A stretch of DNA of 64,000 nucleotides from Acidobacteria bacterium Mor1 (GCA_001664505.1 CP011806.1:2110487-2174486), one strand, 5' to 3'. Shown: positions 35,510-45,080, counted from the first letter of the stretch. The notes: generated by a model from the sequence alone, not told the origin. A program made the numbers and translations.

Positions 35510-38093
35510 ACAGCTCAGCCGCGCCGACCGCATCCTGGAACAAGCCCTGGATCTCGAACCGGATGACCGCGCCGCATTCGTGCGGGAGAGATGCGGGCGC
35601 GACGGCGCATTGCTCGCACTGGTCCAGGCATTGGTAGCCTCGGCCGAAGAGGACGACGCAACGCCGCTACCGGGCGGTTCCGATGCAGAGGCGGCGCTTC
35701 AGGTGCTGGCCGGCGAGGTTGAAGACGCCCCACGGGGCGGCGAACGTATCGGCCCCTACCGGCTGGTCCGTGAGATCGGCCGGGGCGGCATGGCGGTGGT
35801 CTACCTGGCCGAGCGGGCCGACGGCGGCTTCGATCAGCAGGTCGCGATCAAGCTGATCCGCGAGCGCGGCCATCGCGAGGACGTACTGAGACGCTTCGAG
35901 CGGGAGCGCCAGGTGCTGGCGCGCATCGCCCACCCACATATCGCGCGGCTGTTCGACGGGGGCACCACCGACGACGGCCAGCCCTACTTCGTGATGGAGT
36001 ACATCGAAGGGGTGCCGATCGACCGGCACTGCGATGAACAGGAGCTCTCGATCGGAGAGCGGCTGACGCTCTATCGCCAGGCCGTTTCGGCAGTGGCCTA
36101 TGCCCATCGCAACCTGGTGGTGCATCGGGACATCAAACCGTCGAATATCCTGGTGGGGCACGACGGCACGGTAAGGCTGCTGGATTTCGGCATCGCCGGA
36201 GAGCTGACGCCGGCGACCGAAAGCTCGGAACTGACTGCCGACCGGCCGCTGCCGATGACACCGGCCTGGGCCAGCCCGGAACAGATTCGCGGCAACACGG
36301 TCACCACGGCGTCCGATATCTACCAGCTCGGCCTGTTGCTGTACCAACTGCTGACCGGGCGCTCCCCCTACCGGCCGGCGTCCGACGATGTGGTCTCGAT
36401 GGCCAACGCGATTCTTGACGACACGCCGACCCGGCCGAGCCAAGCGGCGCTAGAGGATGACGAGGCCACCGAACCTGCAGCGGCCCGTAGCGCCCGGCGC
36501 CGGGCGACCCCGGCAGCGTTGCGCCGCAGCCTGGCCGGTGACCTGGACAAAATCCAGCTCAAGGCGTTGGCCAAGGACCCGGATCGCCGCTATTCCTCGG
36601 CGGCCCAGCTAGATCAGGACATCGAGAACTACCTGCAGGGCTTGCCGGTCAGCGCCAGGGCCGACTCCCTCTGGTACCGGCTGTCCAAGGTGGTGCGCCG
36701 ACATCGGGTGGCGACCGCGTTGGCCCTGCTCAGCGTCGCATCGCTGGCTGCCCTGGCGCTGATCTCGACTCTGCTGTCCCTGCGGCTGGCCGACGAACGG
36801 GACCGGGCCAACGTCGAGGCCCGGACCGCCGAGGAGGTCTCCGACTTCATGATCGAACTCTTCCGAGTTTCCGATCCGGGCGAGAACCGGGGTGAGTCGC
36901 TTTCGGCCCGGGAGATCCTGGACCGTGGCTCCGAGCGGATCGATCGAGAACTGGGGGGACAGCCTGAGACCCAGGCCGCGTTCAAGAGCGTGCTCGGCCG
37001 GGTGTATCAGAACCTGGGCAGCTACGAACAGGCGCTGCCGATGCTCGAGGACGCCCTGGCGCTACGGCGGGAAAGACACGGCATCCCATCGCTGGAAGTG
37101 GCCGAGAGCCTGGATCAGCTCGGTTGGCTCTTGCAGCAGAGCGGAGAAATCGAAGGCGCCGAAGCGCTTATCCGCGAGGGGCTTTCCATGCGGCAGGCGA
37201 TACTCGGCGAGGGACATCCCTCGGTCGCCGAGAGCCGGAACAATCTGGCGCTCCTGCTGCACAAACGGTCCCGCTACGAGGAGGCAATCCGGCTCTATCG
37301 CGAGGCACTCGCTGCCCAGCGAGATCACTTTGGAGGGGCCCACGTTCAGGTTGCCAACACCTTGAGCAATCTCGGGCTGTCGCTGATGCGAATCGAGCAA
37401 CTCGACGAGGCCCGGACGGCGAACGAGGAAGCCCTGGCGATGCGTAGGGAGCTGCTGGGCGGAGACCATCCCGACGTCGCCATCAGCCTGGACAACCTGG
37501 GACAGGTTCATCGCCTGCTCGAAGACCCCGAACGGGGCATCGAACTGATGCGCGAAGCCCTGGAGATTCGCAAACGGGTGTTCGGGGACAGGCACCCGGC
37601 GGTGGGCCAGAGCCTGAACAACGTGGCCGTGATGTCGGCCCGCAGCGGCGATCTCCCCGGCGCGACGGAGATGTTCCTGGAGTTGCTGGCCATCGACCGG
37701 GAGACTCTCGGCGAGCAACACCCGGACTTCGCGCTCTCGACCTTCAACGTCGGGATCCTGCACCGGATGCAGGACCTCCACGAAGACGCTCTGCCCTACT
37801 TCCGAGATGCCCGGTCCGTGTTCCTCGCGACCTATGGCGACGACCACGAGATGGTCGCCCGCTGCGATACACAGGCCGGAGACTCACTGCGCGCCCTGGG
37901 GCGCCTCGATGAAGGCGAGGGATTGCTGCTCTCGAGCTACGACAAGCTGGTCGACATCCTCGGGCCGGCCCACGCATACTCCAGAACCGCCGCCGAGGGC
38001 CTTGCCAGGCTCTATGAGACCCGGCAACAGACCCGAAAGGCGGCGCTGTGGCAGGAGCGGGCGACACCACCCGAGGCGGACACCTCGAACTAG
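35499..38093 (+). CDS. Transmembrane Ser/Thr kinase with TPR tail
   Basis: 864 residues. Acidic, helical N-terminus (1-80), kinase domain about 86-380 with IGRGGMAVVYLAER, VHRDIKPSNIL near 207, DFGIAG, and WASPEQIRG; one transmembrane helix (about 403-430); then about ten TPR repeats (tetratricopeptide, kinesin-light-chain-like, with the recurring ALxxRRxxxGxxHPxVAxSLxNLG pattern) to the C-terminus, outside the membrane. All kinase residues are present. It overlaps the upstream ECF sigma gene, its probable substrate. The architecture is common in Acidobacteriota and Planctomycetota. It is a clear paralogue of the 45081 kinase. Confidence 0.9.
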   Translation: MNPEQLSRADRILEQALDLEPDDRAAFVRERCGRDGALLALVQALVASAEEDDATPLPGGSDAEAALQVLAGEVEDAPRGGERIGPYRLVREIGRGGMAVVYLAERADGGFDQQVAIKLIRERGHREDVLRRFERERQVLARIAHPHIARLFDGGTTDDGQPYFVMEYIEGVPIDRHCDEQELSIGERLTLYRQAVSAVAYAHRNLVVHRDIKPSNILVGHDGTVRLLDFGIAGELTPATESSELTADRPLPMTPAWASPEQIRGNTVTTASDIYQLGLLLYQLLTGRSPYRPASDDVVSMANAILDDTPTRPSQAALEDDEATEPAAARSARRRATPAALRRSLAGDLDKIQLKALAKDPDRRYSSAAQLDQDIENYLQGLPVSARADSLWYRLSKVVRRHRVATALALLSVASLAALALISTLLSLRLADERDRANVEARTAEEVSDFMIELFRVSDPGENRGESLSAREILDRGSERIDRELGGQPETQAAFKSVLGRVYQNLGSYEQALPMLEDALALRRERHGIPSLEVAESLDQLGWLLQQSGEIEGAEALIREGLSMRQAILGEGHPSVAESRNNLALLLHKRSRYEEAIRLYREALAAQRDHFGGAHVQVANTLSNLGLSLMRIEQLDEARTANEEALAMRRELLGGDHPDVAISLDNLGQVHRLLEDPERGIELMREALEIRKRVFGDRHPAVGQSLNNVAVMSARSGDLPGATEMFLELLAIDRETLGEQHPDFALSTFNVGILHRMQDLHEDALPYFRDARSVFLATYGDDHEMVARCDTQAGDSLRALGRLDEGEGLLLSSYDKLVDILGPAHAYSRTAAEGLARLYETRQQTRKAALWQERATPPEADTSN

Positions 38094-38112
38094 TCCCCGC
38101 CCCCGCTGCGGC

Positions 38113-41100
38113 TTAGTCCGGCCGGGCGACGCGCACCGGATCCGGCGGCTGGGACAGCAGCTCGACCTCCTGGGTCTTCAACAGCTCCATCGCGATCTCC
38201 ACCGCCCGCTCTAGCTGCGGATCCCGCCCCTGGGCCACCAGCTTCGGCAACTGCTCGACCTCGACGTCGGGACCGACCCCTTCGTTTTCGACCCGCCACT
38301 CGCCGTTGACGTCGAAGAACCCACCGCGGGGCGCGGTGATGAAACCGCCGTCGATCAACCCGGGAACGTCCCAGATACCGACCAGGCCACCCCAGGTCTT
38401 GGTGCCGACCAGCGGTCCGAGGCCGCGCTTTTTGAACATGTAGGGCAGCATGTCGCCGCCGGAGCCGGACATCTCGTTGATCAACATCACCTTGGGCCCG
38501 AAGATCGCGCCGTTGGGTGCGGTAAAGGGCTGGCGATCGCCGATGGGGTTGTTGAAGTAGCCGAGCAGTTCCCGGCTCAACAGATCGACGATGTAGTCGG
38601 CGATCGATCCACCGTGGTTGAAGCGTTCGTCGACGATGATGCCCTTCTTGTCGATCTGGGCGAAGTAGTAGCGGGTGAAGGAGGTATGTCCGCCCCACCC
38701 GGTGTCGGGAACCCAGACGTAGGCCAGCTTGCCGCCGGAGAGCTCGTCGACCTTGCGACGGCTGTCCTCGATCCAGGCCCGCTGCCGTAGCGGCCGTTCA
38801 CTGCCTACCGGGACGACGGTGACCCGGCGGGCCCCCTCCAGCGTCGGCTTGTCGTTGACCTGGATCACCGTCTGGCGCCCGGCAGTACCGGCGAACAGCT
38901 CGTGGGGGTTCATCTCCGCCGTCAGTTCACGATCGTCGACGGCAAGCAGGTAGTCCCCTTCCCGCACGTCGATGCCCGGACCGCTCAGCGGCGCACGAAG
39001 TTGCGGGTTCCAGTTTTCTCCGTCGTAGATCCTGGACAGCCGGTAGCGTCCCCGATCGATCTCGAGATCCGCGCCGAGCAAACCCACCGAAACCTGATCG
39101 ACCTCGGGCTCGTCGCCGCCCCCGTTGAAGGAGTGCCCCACGGCGGTCTCGCCGCCGAGGATGTCCAGCAGGTAGTTGAGGTCCGCCCGGTGGCGGACGT
39201 GGGGCAACCACTCGCTGTAGGCCTTGAAGGCCCAGTCCAGGTCGAGGCCGTGGACGTTGTCCACGTAGAAGTAGTCCCGCTGGTAGCGCCAGGCTTCGCG
39301 GAAGATCTGTCGCCACTCGGCGGCTGGATCGACCTCCATGCGCAGCCCGCCCAGGTCCAGCATGCCCTCACCGCCGCCACCGGGGGCGGCCGGTCCGGCC
39401 GGGGCGATGCGGTAGTTGTCGCCGGGCATCGCGGTCATCAGCTTGCTGCCGTCGTGTGAAAGGGCGAAGGCGAAGATGCCCTGGGCCGCCGGCTTGGCCT
39501 CGCGCTCCTCGAGGGAGTAGTGATGCAAGGTCAGTCCGGGCTGATCCGGAACCGACTCGGCGATGAACAACGAGCCCGGAGCTCCCGCCCGAATCCCGGC
39601 ATACTCGCGAGTGGGCATGTTCAGCGCGAGGATCCGCTGGGACAGGCGCTCGAAGTCGATGCGAACCTCGGGAGCATCGTCCCCCTCGCCGTCATTCTCT
39701 CCAGCGGCCTGTTCGTCCTTCTTGTTTTTCTTACCCTTGCCGTCGTCTTCGGCCGGCTCGTCCGAGCCGCCCTTGGCCTCCTCGTCATCGCTGCGGGGAG
39801 CCAGCGGCGACGGCTCGTCGTCGGGCAGCACCGCGACGTAGACCGAGCTGTGGTACGGCACCTTGACCGAGCTCAGATCCAGCCAGCCGACGTTCAGTCC
39901 GTAGTCGGTGCTGGCCAGGAAGTAGAGCAGCTTGCCCCCCTTGTCCCAGGCCGGACTCTGGGCCAACGACAGACCGTCGGAGATCAGGTGAGTCTTCCCG
40001 GTTTCCACCGAATAGACCGAGATCGCCGTGAACTGGTTCTGCAGACGCTTGGTGTAGGCGATCCACTTCGAGTCCGGCGACCACTCGGGGTAGATCACCC
40101 GCTGGGGATGGGCGAAGCCTTCCTCGTCGACCAGCTTCGCCTTGCCGCTCTCGACCTCGACCACCCACAGCTTGCGGTCGGCGTCGCCGAAGGCGATGTG
40201 CTTCGAATCAGGCGACCACGCCGGGGTGTAGAAGAAAGTCGGATCCGCGAGGTCGATGCGGCGGCGCTCACGGCCGAACTGGTCGGCGATCATCAGGCCG
40301 TACTCGCCCCCCTCGTCACTGAACCAGGCGATGTGCTGTCCGTCGGGCGACCAGGCGGGGGCGCGATCGGCGGCGCCCGGCGAACGGGTCAGGTTGCGCA
40401 CGTCCCCCTTGTCGGCGGGGACGGTGAAGATCTCCCCTCGGGCCTCGAACACGGCACGCTTGCCGGTCGGGGACAGACCGAAGTCGGTGACCTGGTCCGC
40501 CGCCTCGACCCAGTGCGGCCGGGCCCAGGGGAAGTCACCGCGAAGCTCGATGGAAAGCCGTCGGGGCTCCCCGCCGGCGGCCGCCATGGTGTAGAGCCAG
40601 CCGCCGTTCTCGAACACCAGCGTGCCGTCCCCACCCTCGAGGCTCTTGCAGTCGAATTCCTTGAAGAACGTGCGCTGGGTCAGCTCACCGCTGCGGGCGT
40701 TCCAGGACCAGACGTTCATCGCCCAATCCCGGTCGCTGAGGAAGAACACGTCGTCCCCGAGCCAGACCGGCAAGCGGTCGTCGGAACCTGCCCAGGGCAG
40801 CTTCTGCACCTCGAGGGATTTCAGATCGATCACCCGGATCGGCTGGGCCTGCCCGCCCCGGTAGTTGCGCCACTCACCGTCCCAGGGAGTGACCTGCTGG
40901 TAGGCCATGCGCTTGCCGTCGGCGGAGTAGTGGCCGTCCTCGACCCTCGGCAGCGGCAGCCGCGCAGGCATCCCCCCGTCGAGGGAGACGGTGAAGAGCT
41001 GCGGATGCGCCCGGGGTTCGTTGTGGCGGGTGGAGTTGAACAGCACCGACCTGCCGTCCAGGGTCCAGCCCCGAACGTTGTCGCCACCGGGATGCCAGGT

Positions 41101-41406
41101 CAGGCGGCGAGGTTCCCCCCCCTCGACCGGCACGACGAAGACATCGACGTTACCGTCGTACTCGCCGGAAAAAGCGACCATCGAACCGTCGGGAGAAAGG
41201 TGCGGCGAGGTCTCCGCGCCGGGAAAGGTGGTCAGCCGGCGTGCCTCACCACCGCTATCCGAAGTAACCCAGATGTCGTTGGCGTAGACGAAGGCCAACT
41301 TACCCTCGCCCACCGTCGGATTGCGCAGTAGCCGTGCCTCGGCCGATACCGGCAGCGAGGCCGACAGGGCGCCCAGCGCCAGACAGACTCCCAGAAACCG
41401 TTTCAT
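38113..41406 (-). CDS. Tricorn protease homologue (S41 family)
   Basis: 1097 residues with a signal peptide (GVCLALGALSASLPVSAEA), so exported, unlike archaeal tricorn. N-terminal six- and seven-bladed propellers occupy about 25-660 (repeats such as HLSPDGSMVAFSGEYDGNVD, AWSPDSKHIAFGDADRK), interrupted near 560 by an acidic/lysine-rich insertion. A PDZ domain (near 790-860) and the S41 core follow. Catalytic residues by alignment to tricorn: His in TAVGHSFNGGGD near 757 and the nucleophile Ser in NEMSGSGGDMLPYMFKK near 979. It probably degrades peptides in the periplasm. GGGGGAGG precedes the ATG. Confidence 0.92.
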   Translation of the reverse strand: MKRFLGVCLALGALSASLPVSAEARLLRNPTVGEGKLAFVYANDIWVTSDSGGEARRLTTFPGAETSPHLSPDGSMVAFSGEYDGNVDVFVVPVEGGEPRRLTWHPGGDNVRGWTLDGRSVLFNSTRHNEPRAHPQLFTVSLDGGMPARLPLPRVEDGHYSADGKRMAYQQVTPWDGEWRNYRGGQAQPIRVIDLKSLEVQKLPWAGSDDRLPVWLGDDVFFLSDRDWAMNVWSWNARSGELTQRTFFKEFDCKSLEGGDGTLVFENGGWLYTMAAAGGEPRRLSIELRGDFPWARPHWVEAADQVTDFGLSPTGKRAVFEARGEIFTVPADKGDVRNLTRSPGAADRAPAWSPDGQHIAWFSDEGGEYGLMIADQFGRERRRIDLADPTFFYTPAWSPDSKHIAFGDADRKLWVVEVESGKAKLVDEEGFAHPQRVIYPEWSPDSKWIAYTKRLQNQFTAISVYSVETGKTHLISDGLSLAQSPAWDKGGKLLYFLASTDYGLNVGWLDLSSVKVPYHSSVYVAVLPDDEPSPLAPRSDDEEAKGGSDEPAEDDGKGKKNKKDEQAAGENDGEGDDAPEVRIDFERLSQRILALNMPTREYAGIRAGAPGSLFIAESVPDQPGLTLHHYSLEEREAKPAAQGIFAFALSHDGSKLMTAMPGDNYRIAPAGPAAPGGGGEGMLDLGGLRMEVDPAAEWRQIFREAWRYQRDYFYVDNVHGLDLDWAFKAYSEWLPHVRHRADLNYLLDILGGETAVGHSFNGGGDEPEVDQVSVGLLGADLEIDRGRYRLSRIYDGENWNPQLRAPLSGPGIDVREGDYLLAVDDRELTAEMNPHELFAGTAGRQTVIQVNDKPTLEGARRVTVVPVGSERPLRQRAWIEDSRRKVDELSGGKLAYVWVPDTGWGGHTSFTRYYFAQIDKKGIIVDERFNHGGSIADYIVDLLSRELLGYFNNPIGDRQPFTAPNGAIFGPKVMLINEMSGSGGDMLPYMFKKRGLGPLVGTKTWGGLVGIWDVPGLIDGGFITAPRGGFFDVNGEWRVENEGVGPDVEVEQLPKLVAQGRDPQLERAVEIAMELLKTQEVELLSQPPDPVRVARPD

Positions 41407-41575
41407 GTTCGCGCGCCTCCCCCCGCGACGGCCGAAGCGCAGTAGGGGCGCCCCTCGAGCCGCTCGCAGACCTTCAGATCATAGGACAACTACGAAATTC
41501 GCCGTGATTTTGTTGCTGTCGCCGTTATCCGGCCGGGATCGCGCAGGTCTGCTGGCGCCAACCTGTCCGTCCCCT

Positions 41576-41581
41576 TACACT
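41576..41581 (+). promoter_or_regulatory. Candidate -10 box for leaderless kelch gene mRNA
   Basis: TACACT ends 7 nt before the ATG at 41589 (CGCAACG between); there is no Shine-Dalgarno sequence. Confidence 0.4.
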
Positions 41582-41588
41582 CGCAACG

Positions 41589-42785
41589 ATGACCACTCGA
41601 AATCGCCTCGTTTACGCCGCCCTCTGCTCCGGCCTGTTTCTGATCCTGACGTCGCTCCCCGGCCAGGCCGGGACCCGCGTCAAGGCGGAAGGGGGCCCGC
41701 CTCCCTCCGAGCGGGGGGGCTGGGTCAAGGTCCAGCCCGAGATCGCCATGCTCGAGGGCCACAAGGGCCGATTCCATGGCGTCGGCTTCGACGGCGCGAC
41801 CTACGACGCCGAACGAGGCGAGGTCCTGATCTACAAGTCCTACGACGACGGCGGCAAGCGCTGCGGCAGCATCTATTCCCGGGCGATATACGGCTACAAC
41901 GCCGAGACCAACCAGCTGCATCAGCGCAGCCTGCACAACTGGCAGACACCGACTTGCGGCAAGAACGACACCTGCCCCCTCCCCGAAAACGATGAGGCCC
42001 CGACGCCCGGTGACCGCCACCCCTACGGCAACTTCGCCTGGGCCGATGGCGCGGTCTACCTCTACGGTGGCGCCAACAAATCGCTCCAGGCGAGCTGCGG
42101 CCAGCGGAGCGGCCACCCCAAGGACACCTGGAAGCTCGACCTTCAAAGCGGCAAGTGGACCGACCTGGGCAACGCCAAACCGGGCGTGGTGCTCGAGGGC
42201 TGCATGGGCTACGACCCCGAGGCGAACCTGCTGGTGATGTCGACCAACGGCAAGCGGGGCTGGGCCATGAAGCTCGGCGGCTCGAAGGCGAACTGGACTC
42301 CGATCAAGCAGAGCATCCCCCACAACGGCTGCCGCATCGCCTGGGATTCCAAGCGCAAGCAACTGGTGCGGTTCGGCGGCGGGCCTCCGGGCCGGGGTGG
42401 CGGGAACGCCCTGGCCGGATTCGACTCGGATTCGATGAGCTGGAAACAGATCAAGCCCGAGGGAGAGATCCCCGGCGCCCGGCGTTTCCACGGCTTCGAC
42501 TACGATCGGACCAACGATCTGTTCGTGATGTTCGGAGGCAAGGGCAAGAAGCCCTGGGACGACACCTGGACCTACGACCCCGAGTCCAACCGCTGGGCGC
42601 GGCTGGAACTGCCGGCCTCACCGGGACGCTCCCCCTTCGTGGCCATGGCCTACGATCCGAGGTCCGGTGCGTTCTTCATGTCCCGGGGCTCGGCCAAGAA
42701 GTACGACTTCTGGCTCTACCGCCACGGCGAGAGCTCGAGCGCCGGCGAAGGCCAGGGCGAGGGCGCTGCTGACTCGCAACCCTGA
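41589..42785 (+). CDS. Secreted kelch-repeat beta-propeller protein
   Basis: 398 residues with a signal peptide (about 1-30, SGLFLILTSLPGQAGT). The mature part has galactose oxidase/kelch-type blades: GGANKS...DTWKLDLQSGKWTDLG, RFHGFDYDRTNDLFVMFGGK, DDTWTYDPESNRWARLELPA, and MAYDPRSGAFFMSRG. There are several Cys residues in the first third (RCGSIYSR, PTCGKNDTCP, ASCGQRSG, EGCMGYD) that may form disulfides. No copper-ligand set of galactose oxidase is evident, so a binding role is more likely. The downstream membrane-protein gene begins about 40 nt after it. Confidence 0.8.
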   Translation: MTTRNRLVYAALCSGLFLILTSLPGQAGTRVKAEGGPPPSERGGWVKVQPEIAMLEGHKGRFHGVGFDGATYDAERGEVLIYKSYDDGGKRCGSIYSRAIYGYNAETNQLHQRSLHNWQTPTCGKNDTCPLPENDEAPTPGDRHPYGNFAWADGAVYLYGGANKSLQASCGQRSGHPKDTWKLDLQSGKWTDLGNAKPGVVLEGCMGYDPEANLLVMSTNGKRGWAMKLGGSKANWTPIKQSIPHNGCRIAWDSKRKQLVRFGGGPPGRGGGNALAGFDSDSMSWKQIKPEGEIPGARRFHGFDYDRTNDLFVMFGGKGKKPWDDTWTYDPESNRWARLELPASPGRSPFVAMAYDPRSGAFFMSRGSAKKYDFWLYRHGESSSAGEGQGEGAADSQP

Positions 42786-42825
42786 TTCCGGCGCGGACTC
42801 GCTGCCGGCTGCGGACTCCGGCAGA

Positions 42826-43317
42826 TTGGATCACGCGGTCGCGATTTCCATCGGCGTCTGCACCCTGCTGCTGATCGTCGGCGCGGTGCGCACGGCGTCC
42901 TACGCCGAGGCCGGGCGCTGGTTGCAGGACAGCTGGCTCGGCTTCCTCGCCTACCAACCCGACAGCGCCGCCAGCGTGCGCTACTTCAAGTTCCTCGCCA
43001 CACCCTCGGTGGTGGCCGTGCAGTACTTCCTGTTCCGCTTGCTGAACCGCGGACATCGCCCGCCGGTGGACTTGCCCCATGCCTCCGCGCGGACCATGGA
43101 CTTCAGGCCTCTGTGGCTGCGTGTGGTGCTGACCACCCTGGTCACCGCCAACTGGCTGGTCATCGAGGTATTCAAGTTCGCCGGGCGCGAGGAGTTCTAT
43201 CCCTACTCCCCGCTGGAAGACGCGACGATCAATCTGGTGGTGCTCGGCTTCAGCCAGTTGGTGTCGATCGTGGCCATGAAGCACCTGGCGTTCGGGCCAC
43301 TACGGCAGCCTTCGTAA
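42826..43317 (+). CDS. Four-helix membrane protein of unknown function
   Basis: About 163 residues with four hydrophobic helices: VAISIGVCTLLLIVGAV, VAVQYFLFRLLN, VVLTTLVTANWLVIEVFKFA, and NLVVLGFSQLVSIVAMKHLA. Its start is uncertain: TTG 42826 gives a compact protein just before helix 1; the frame is open back to an ATG at 42667 inside the kelch gene, but that extension is Arg/Ala-rich noise. I do not recognise the family. Confidence 0.5.
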   Translation: MDHAVAISIGVCTLLLIVGAVRTASYAEAGRWLQDSWLGFLAYQPDSAASVRYFKFLATPSVVAVQYFLFRLLNRGHRPPVDLPHASARTMDFRPLWLRVVLTTLVTANWLVIEVFKFAGREEFYPYSPLEDATINLVVLGFSQLVSIVAMKHLAFGPLRQPS

Positions 43318-43397
43318 GCATCCACCCCACTGAACCTCTCGCTCGGCCGCCCGACTAGACGGGCAGGGGCACCGCCGCCCCGGAGAAGGAGGTTCGA

Positions 43398-43463
43398 ATG
43401 AGATGGATCCGTATTCTCGCGATTTGCCTGGTGGTCGCCGGCCTGACCCACAGCCGAAGCTAG
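43398..43463 (+). CDS. 21-residue hydrophobic microprotein
   Basis: ATG 43398 is preceded by AAGGAGG with a 5-nt gap, one of the strongest ribosome-binding sites in the window. The peptide MRWIRILAICLVVAGLTHSR plus a final Ser is a basic start followed by a hydrophobic helix: either a tiny membrane protein or the stub of a decayed exported protein. Its TAG stop shares the tetranucleotide CTAG with the stop of the convergent SEC-C gene. No function is inferred. Confidence 0.4.
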   Translation: MRWIRILAICLVVAGLTHSRS

Positions 43464-43762
43464 TTGCCCACCTTGCGCGGAAGCGACCGCTGGGAACCGC
43501 CTGCGGGCTGGGCGCCCCGCTTCCAGGACTGCTGGGTCTGTTGGTGTTTGACCTTGGGCTTGCGGGCCTCGGATTCCTGGCCGTCCCGCGGCTCCTCGGA
43601 TTCCGCCGCCTTGGCGGCCTCCTCGGCCTGTTTGGCCCGCGCTTCGCGCCGGGCGGCCTCGTCGGCCTTCATGTGGCACTGCTTGTACTTCTTGCCCGAG
43701 TCGCAGTGGCACTTATCGTTGCGCCCCAGCACCGGGGAACTCTCTGTGGTGTCGTCACTCAT
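43460..43762 (-). CDS. Small SEC-C motif protein
   Basis: 100 residues. Residues about 13-31 form a SEC-C zinc motif, GRNDKCHCDSGKKYKQCH (CxC...CH), the same fold as the C-terminus of SecA. The rest is a highly charged Ala/Glu/Lys-rich, probably helical region (EAARREARAKQAEEAAKAAE) and a basic tail. Stand-alone SEC-C proteins probably bind ribosomes or preproteins, but that is not shown. The gene is a monocistron ending at the CTAG shared with the microprotein. Confidence 0.75.
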   Translation of the reverse strand: MSDDTTESSPVLGRNDKCHCDSGKKYKQCHMKADEAARREARAKQAEEAAKAAESEEPRDGQESEARKPKVKHQQTQQSWKRGAQPAGGSQRSLPRKVGN

Positions 43763-43859
43763 AGGGCAAGTCTAGCAAAGCGGCCCTCCGGGGGCGCCCC
43801 GGCTCCCACACCCGGGGCCGCAAACTTGCTGGAACCCCGCGATCGGCGGCGCCGTTCCT

Positions 43860-43865
43860 TACAAT
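43860..43865 (+). promoter_or_regulatory. Candidate -10 box of 43893 gene
   Basis: TACAAT lies 27 nt upstream of the GTG at 43893, which has GAGGAA as ribosome-binding site. Confidence 0.35.
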
Positions 43866-43892
43866 CCACGGCCTTCAGACGAGGAATCCGAC

Positions 43893-44390
43893 GTGAACGA
43901 CAACCCGATGGAACGGTTGACCGAGCAAACGCTGGAACGGATTCGTTCGCTCAACGGGAACCTGGATATCCGCGTCGAACGGGGTGAATCGAGCACGACC
44001 ATCGACCTTCCTCCGGGACTTCGAGCGGACTTTCGTGTCCGGATTCTCGTTCATGGCGACGGTGAACCCTACCTGGAGGCCATTCCGACCCAGGGAGACC
44101 CGGAGGCAGCTTTCTGGAGTTGGGAGTTCGAGGAGACCGACTTCGACTCGACCGCGGAAAGGGACCGCGCCTTCCTGGAAGCGCTGCGGCTGATGTTGAC
44201 CGCTCCCTGCCGGATCCAGATGAAGGTCGGATTCGTCCTGGTGCTCTTCTGGTGCGAGATCCGCGAGCGCGGCGACTGGTACCAGATCGACGACGGGATC
44301 GGGTATCTGAAGTGGACGTTGCGGAGGAGACCGCCGGAAATCACAGGGAAACTCGCGCAGTTCGTCTCGCCGGCACTCGCCGTTCGCTGA
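43893..44390 (+). CDS. Conserved-looking cytoplasmic protein, function unknown
   Basis: 165 residues, GTG start with GAGGAA 8 nt upstream. There is no signal peptide or membrane helix. The sequence is acidic and rich in aromatic residues (EAAFWSWEFEETDFDSTAER, VLFWCEIRERGDWYQIDDGI); the helical N-terminus (MERLTEQTLERIRSLNGN) is followed by a predicted beta-rich domain. I do not recognise a family. It is convergent with, and 23 bp from, the end of the ECF sigma gene. Confidence 0.55.
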   Translation: MNDNPMERLTEQTLERIRSLNGNLDIRVERGESSTTIDLPPGLRADFRVRILVHGDGEPYLEAIPTQGDPEAAFWSWEFEETDFDSTAERDRAFLEALRLMLTAPCRIQMKVGFVLVLFWCEIRERGDWYQIDDGIGYLKWTLRRRPPEITGKLAQFVSPALAVR

Positions 44391-44413
44391 GCCGACGCGC
44401 TAGCCCGGATGGA

Positions 44414-44980
44414 TCACTGGGAGGTCAGCTGCTGGTGCAGCCAGGCCTTCGAGAAACGCAACTCCCGGTGGACGGTGGCCGGCGACACCGAGACCGCCTC
44501 GGCGATCTCCTCGTAGGACAGACCGCCGAAGTAGTGGAGTTCGAGGATCCGGCTCTTGCGCGGGTCCTTCTCGGCCAGGGCCTTGAGCGCCTCGTCCAGA
44601 TCGATGACGTCCTTGTCCGGCGCATCGGCGATGGCCAGGGCCTCGTCGAGGCCGACCTTGTCCGCGCCGCCCCCCCGCTTGACCCGGCGGGCCGCCCGGG
44701 CGTGGTCGATCAGGATCCGGCGCATCATTCCGGCGGCCACGGCGAAGAAATGGACCCGGTCCTGCCAGGCCACATCCGCCTCGATCAACCGCACATAGGC
44801 CTCGTGGACCAGTGCCGTGGTCTCGAGAGTGTGATTCTTCCGCTCCCCCCGCATGTTGCGGCGGGCCAGGCGCCTGAGCTCCTCGTAGACCTGGGGCAAA
44901 AGATCGTTGAGGGCATTCTCGTCTCCCTGTCGCCAATCTAGTAGGAGACGGGTTACGGTCTGCTTGTCGGAATCGGCCAT
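44414..44980 (-). CDS. ECF sigma factor of the kinase-linked (TIGR02999-like) type
   Basis: 188-residue paralogue of the 34892 sigma factor. Region 2.2 reads LETTALVHEAYVRLIEAD, again lacking the acidic DAED motif and carrying Thr54-Thr55; region 4 has the HTH LSYEEIAEAVSVSPATVHRE. A Ser/Thr kinase with TPR repeats starts 100 bp away on the other strand, so the pair is divergent rather than overlapping. Phospho-activation by that kinase is inferred from the EcfP/PknT precedent. A TATCCT box (44992-44987) lies 6 nt before the ATG, suggesting a leaderless transcript. Confidence 0.87.
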   Translation of the reverse strand: MADSDKQTVTRLLLDWRQGDENALNDLLPQVYEELRRLARRNMRGERKNHTLETTALVHEAYVRLIEADVAWQDRVHFFAVAAGMMRRILIDHARAARRVKRGGGADKVGLDEALAIADAPDKDVIDLDEALKALAEKDPRKSRILELHYFGGLSYEEIAEAVSVSPATVHRELRFSKAWLHQQLTSQ

Positions 44981-45080
44981 ACGCTAAGGATAGTGTTTTC
45001 GGCCACGGACGACAGCAACAAGTATTCTGCGCCCGGGCCCGGGCCGGAACGCCGCGCCGTCGAGCCACAACGAGGTGGGC
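44981..45080. promoter_or_regulatory. Divergent promoter region between ECF sigma and kinase genes
   Basis: Contains TATCCT on the minus strand (44992-44987) close to the sigma start. On the plus strand ACGAGG precedes the kinase ATG at 45081. A GTG 6 nt earlier (45075) is a poorer start. No clear palindrome is seen. Confidence 0.35.

Noticed and set aside
39520-41331. 603-codon plus-strand frame opposite the tricorn homologue
   Set aside because: Shadow of the tricorn gene, which has propeller and S41 motifs along its length.
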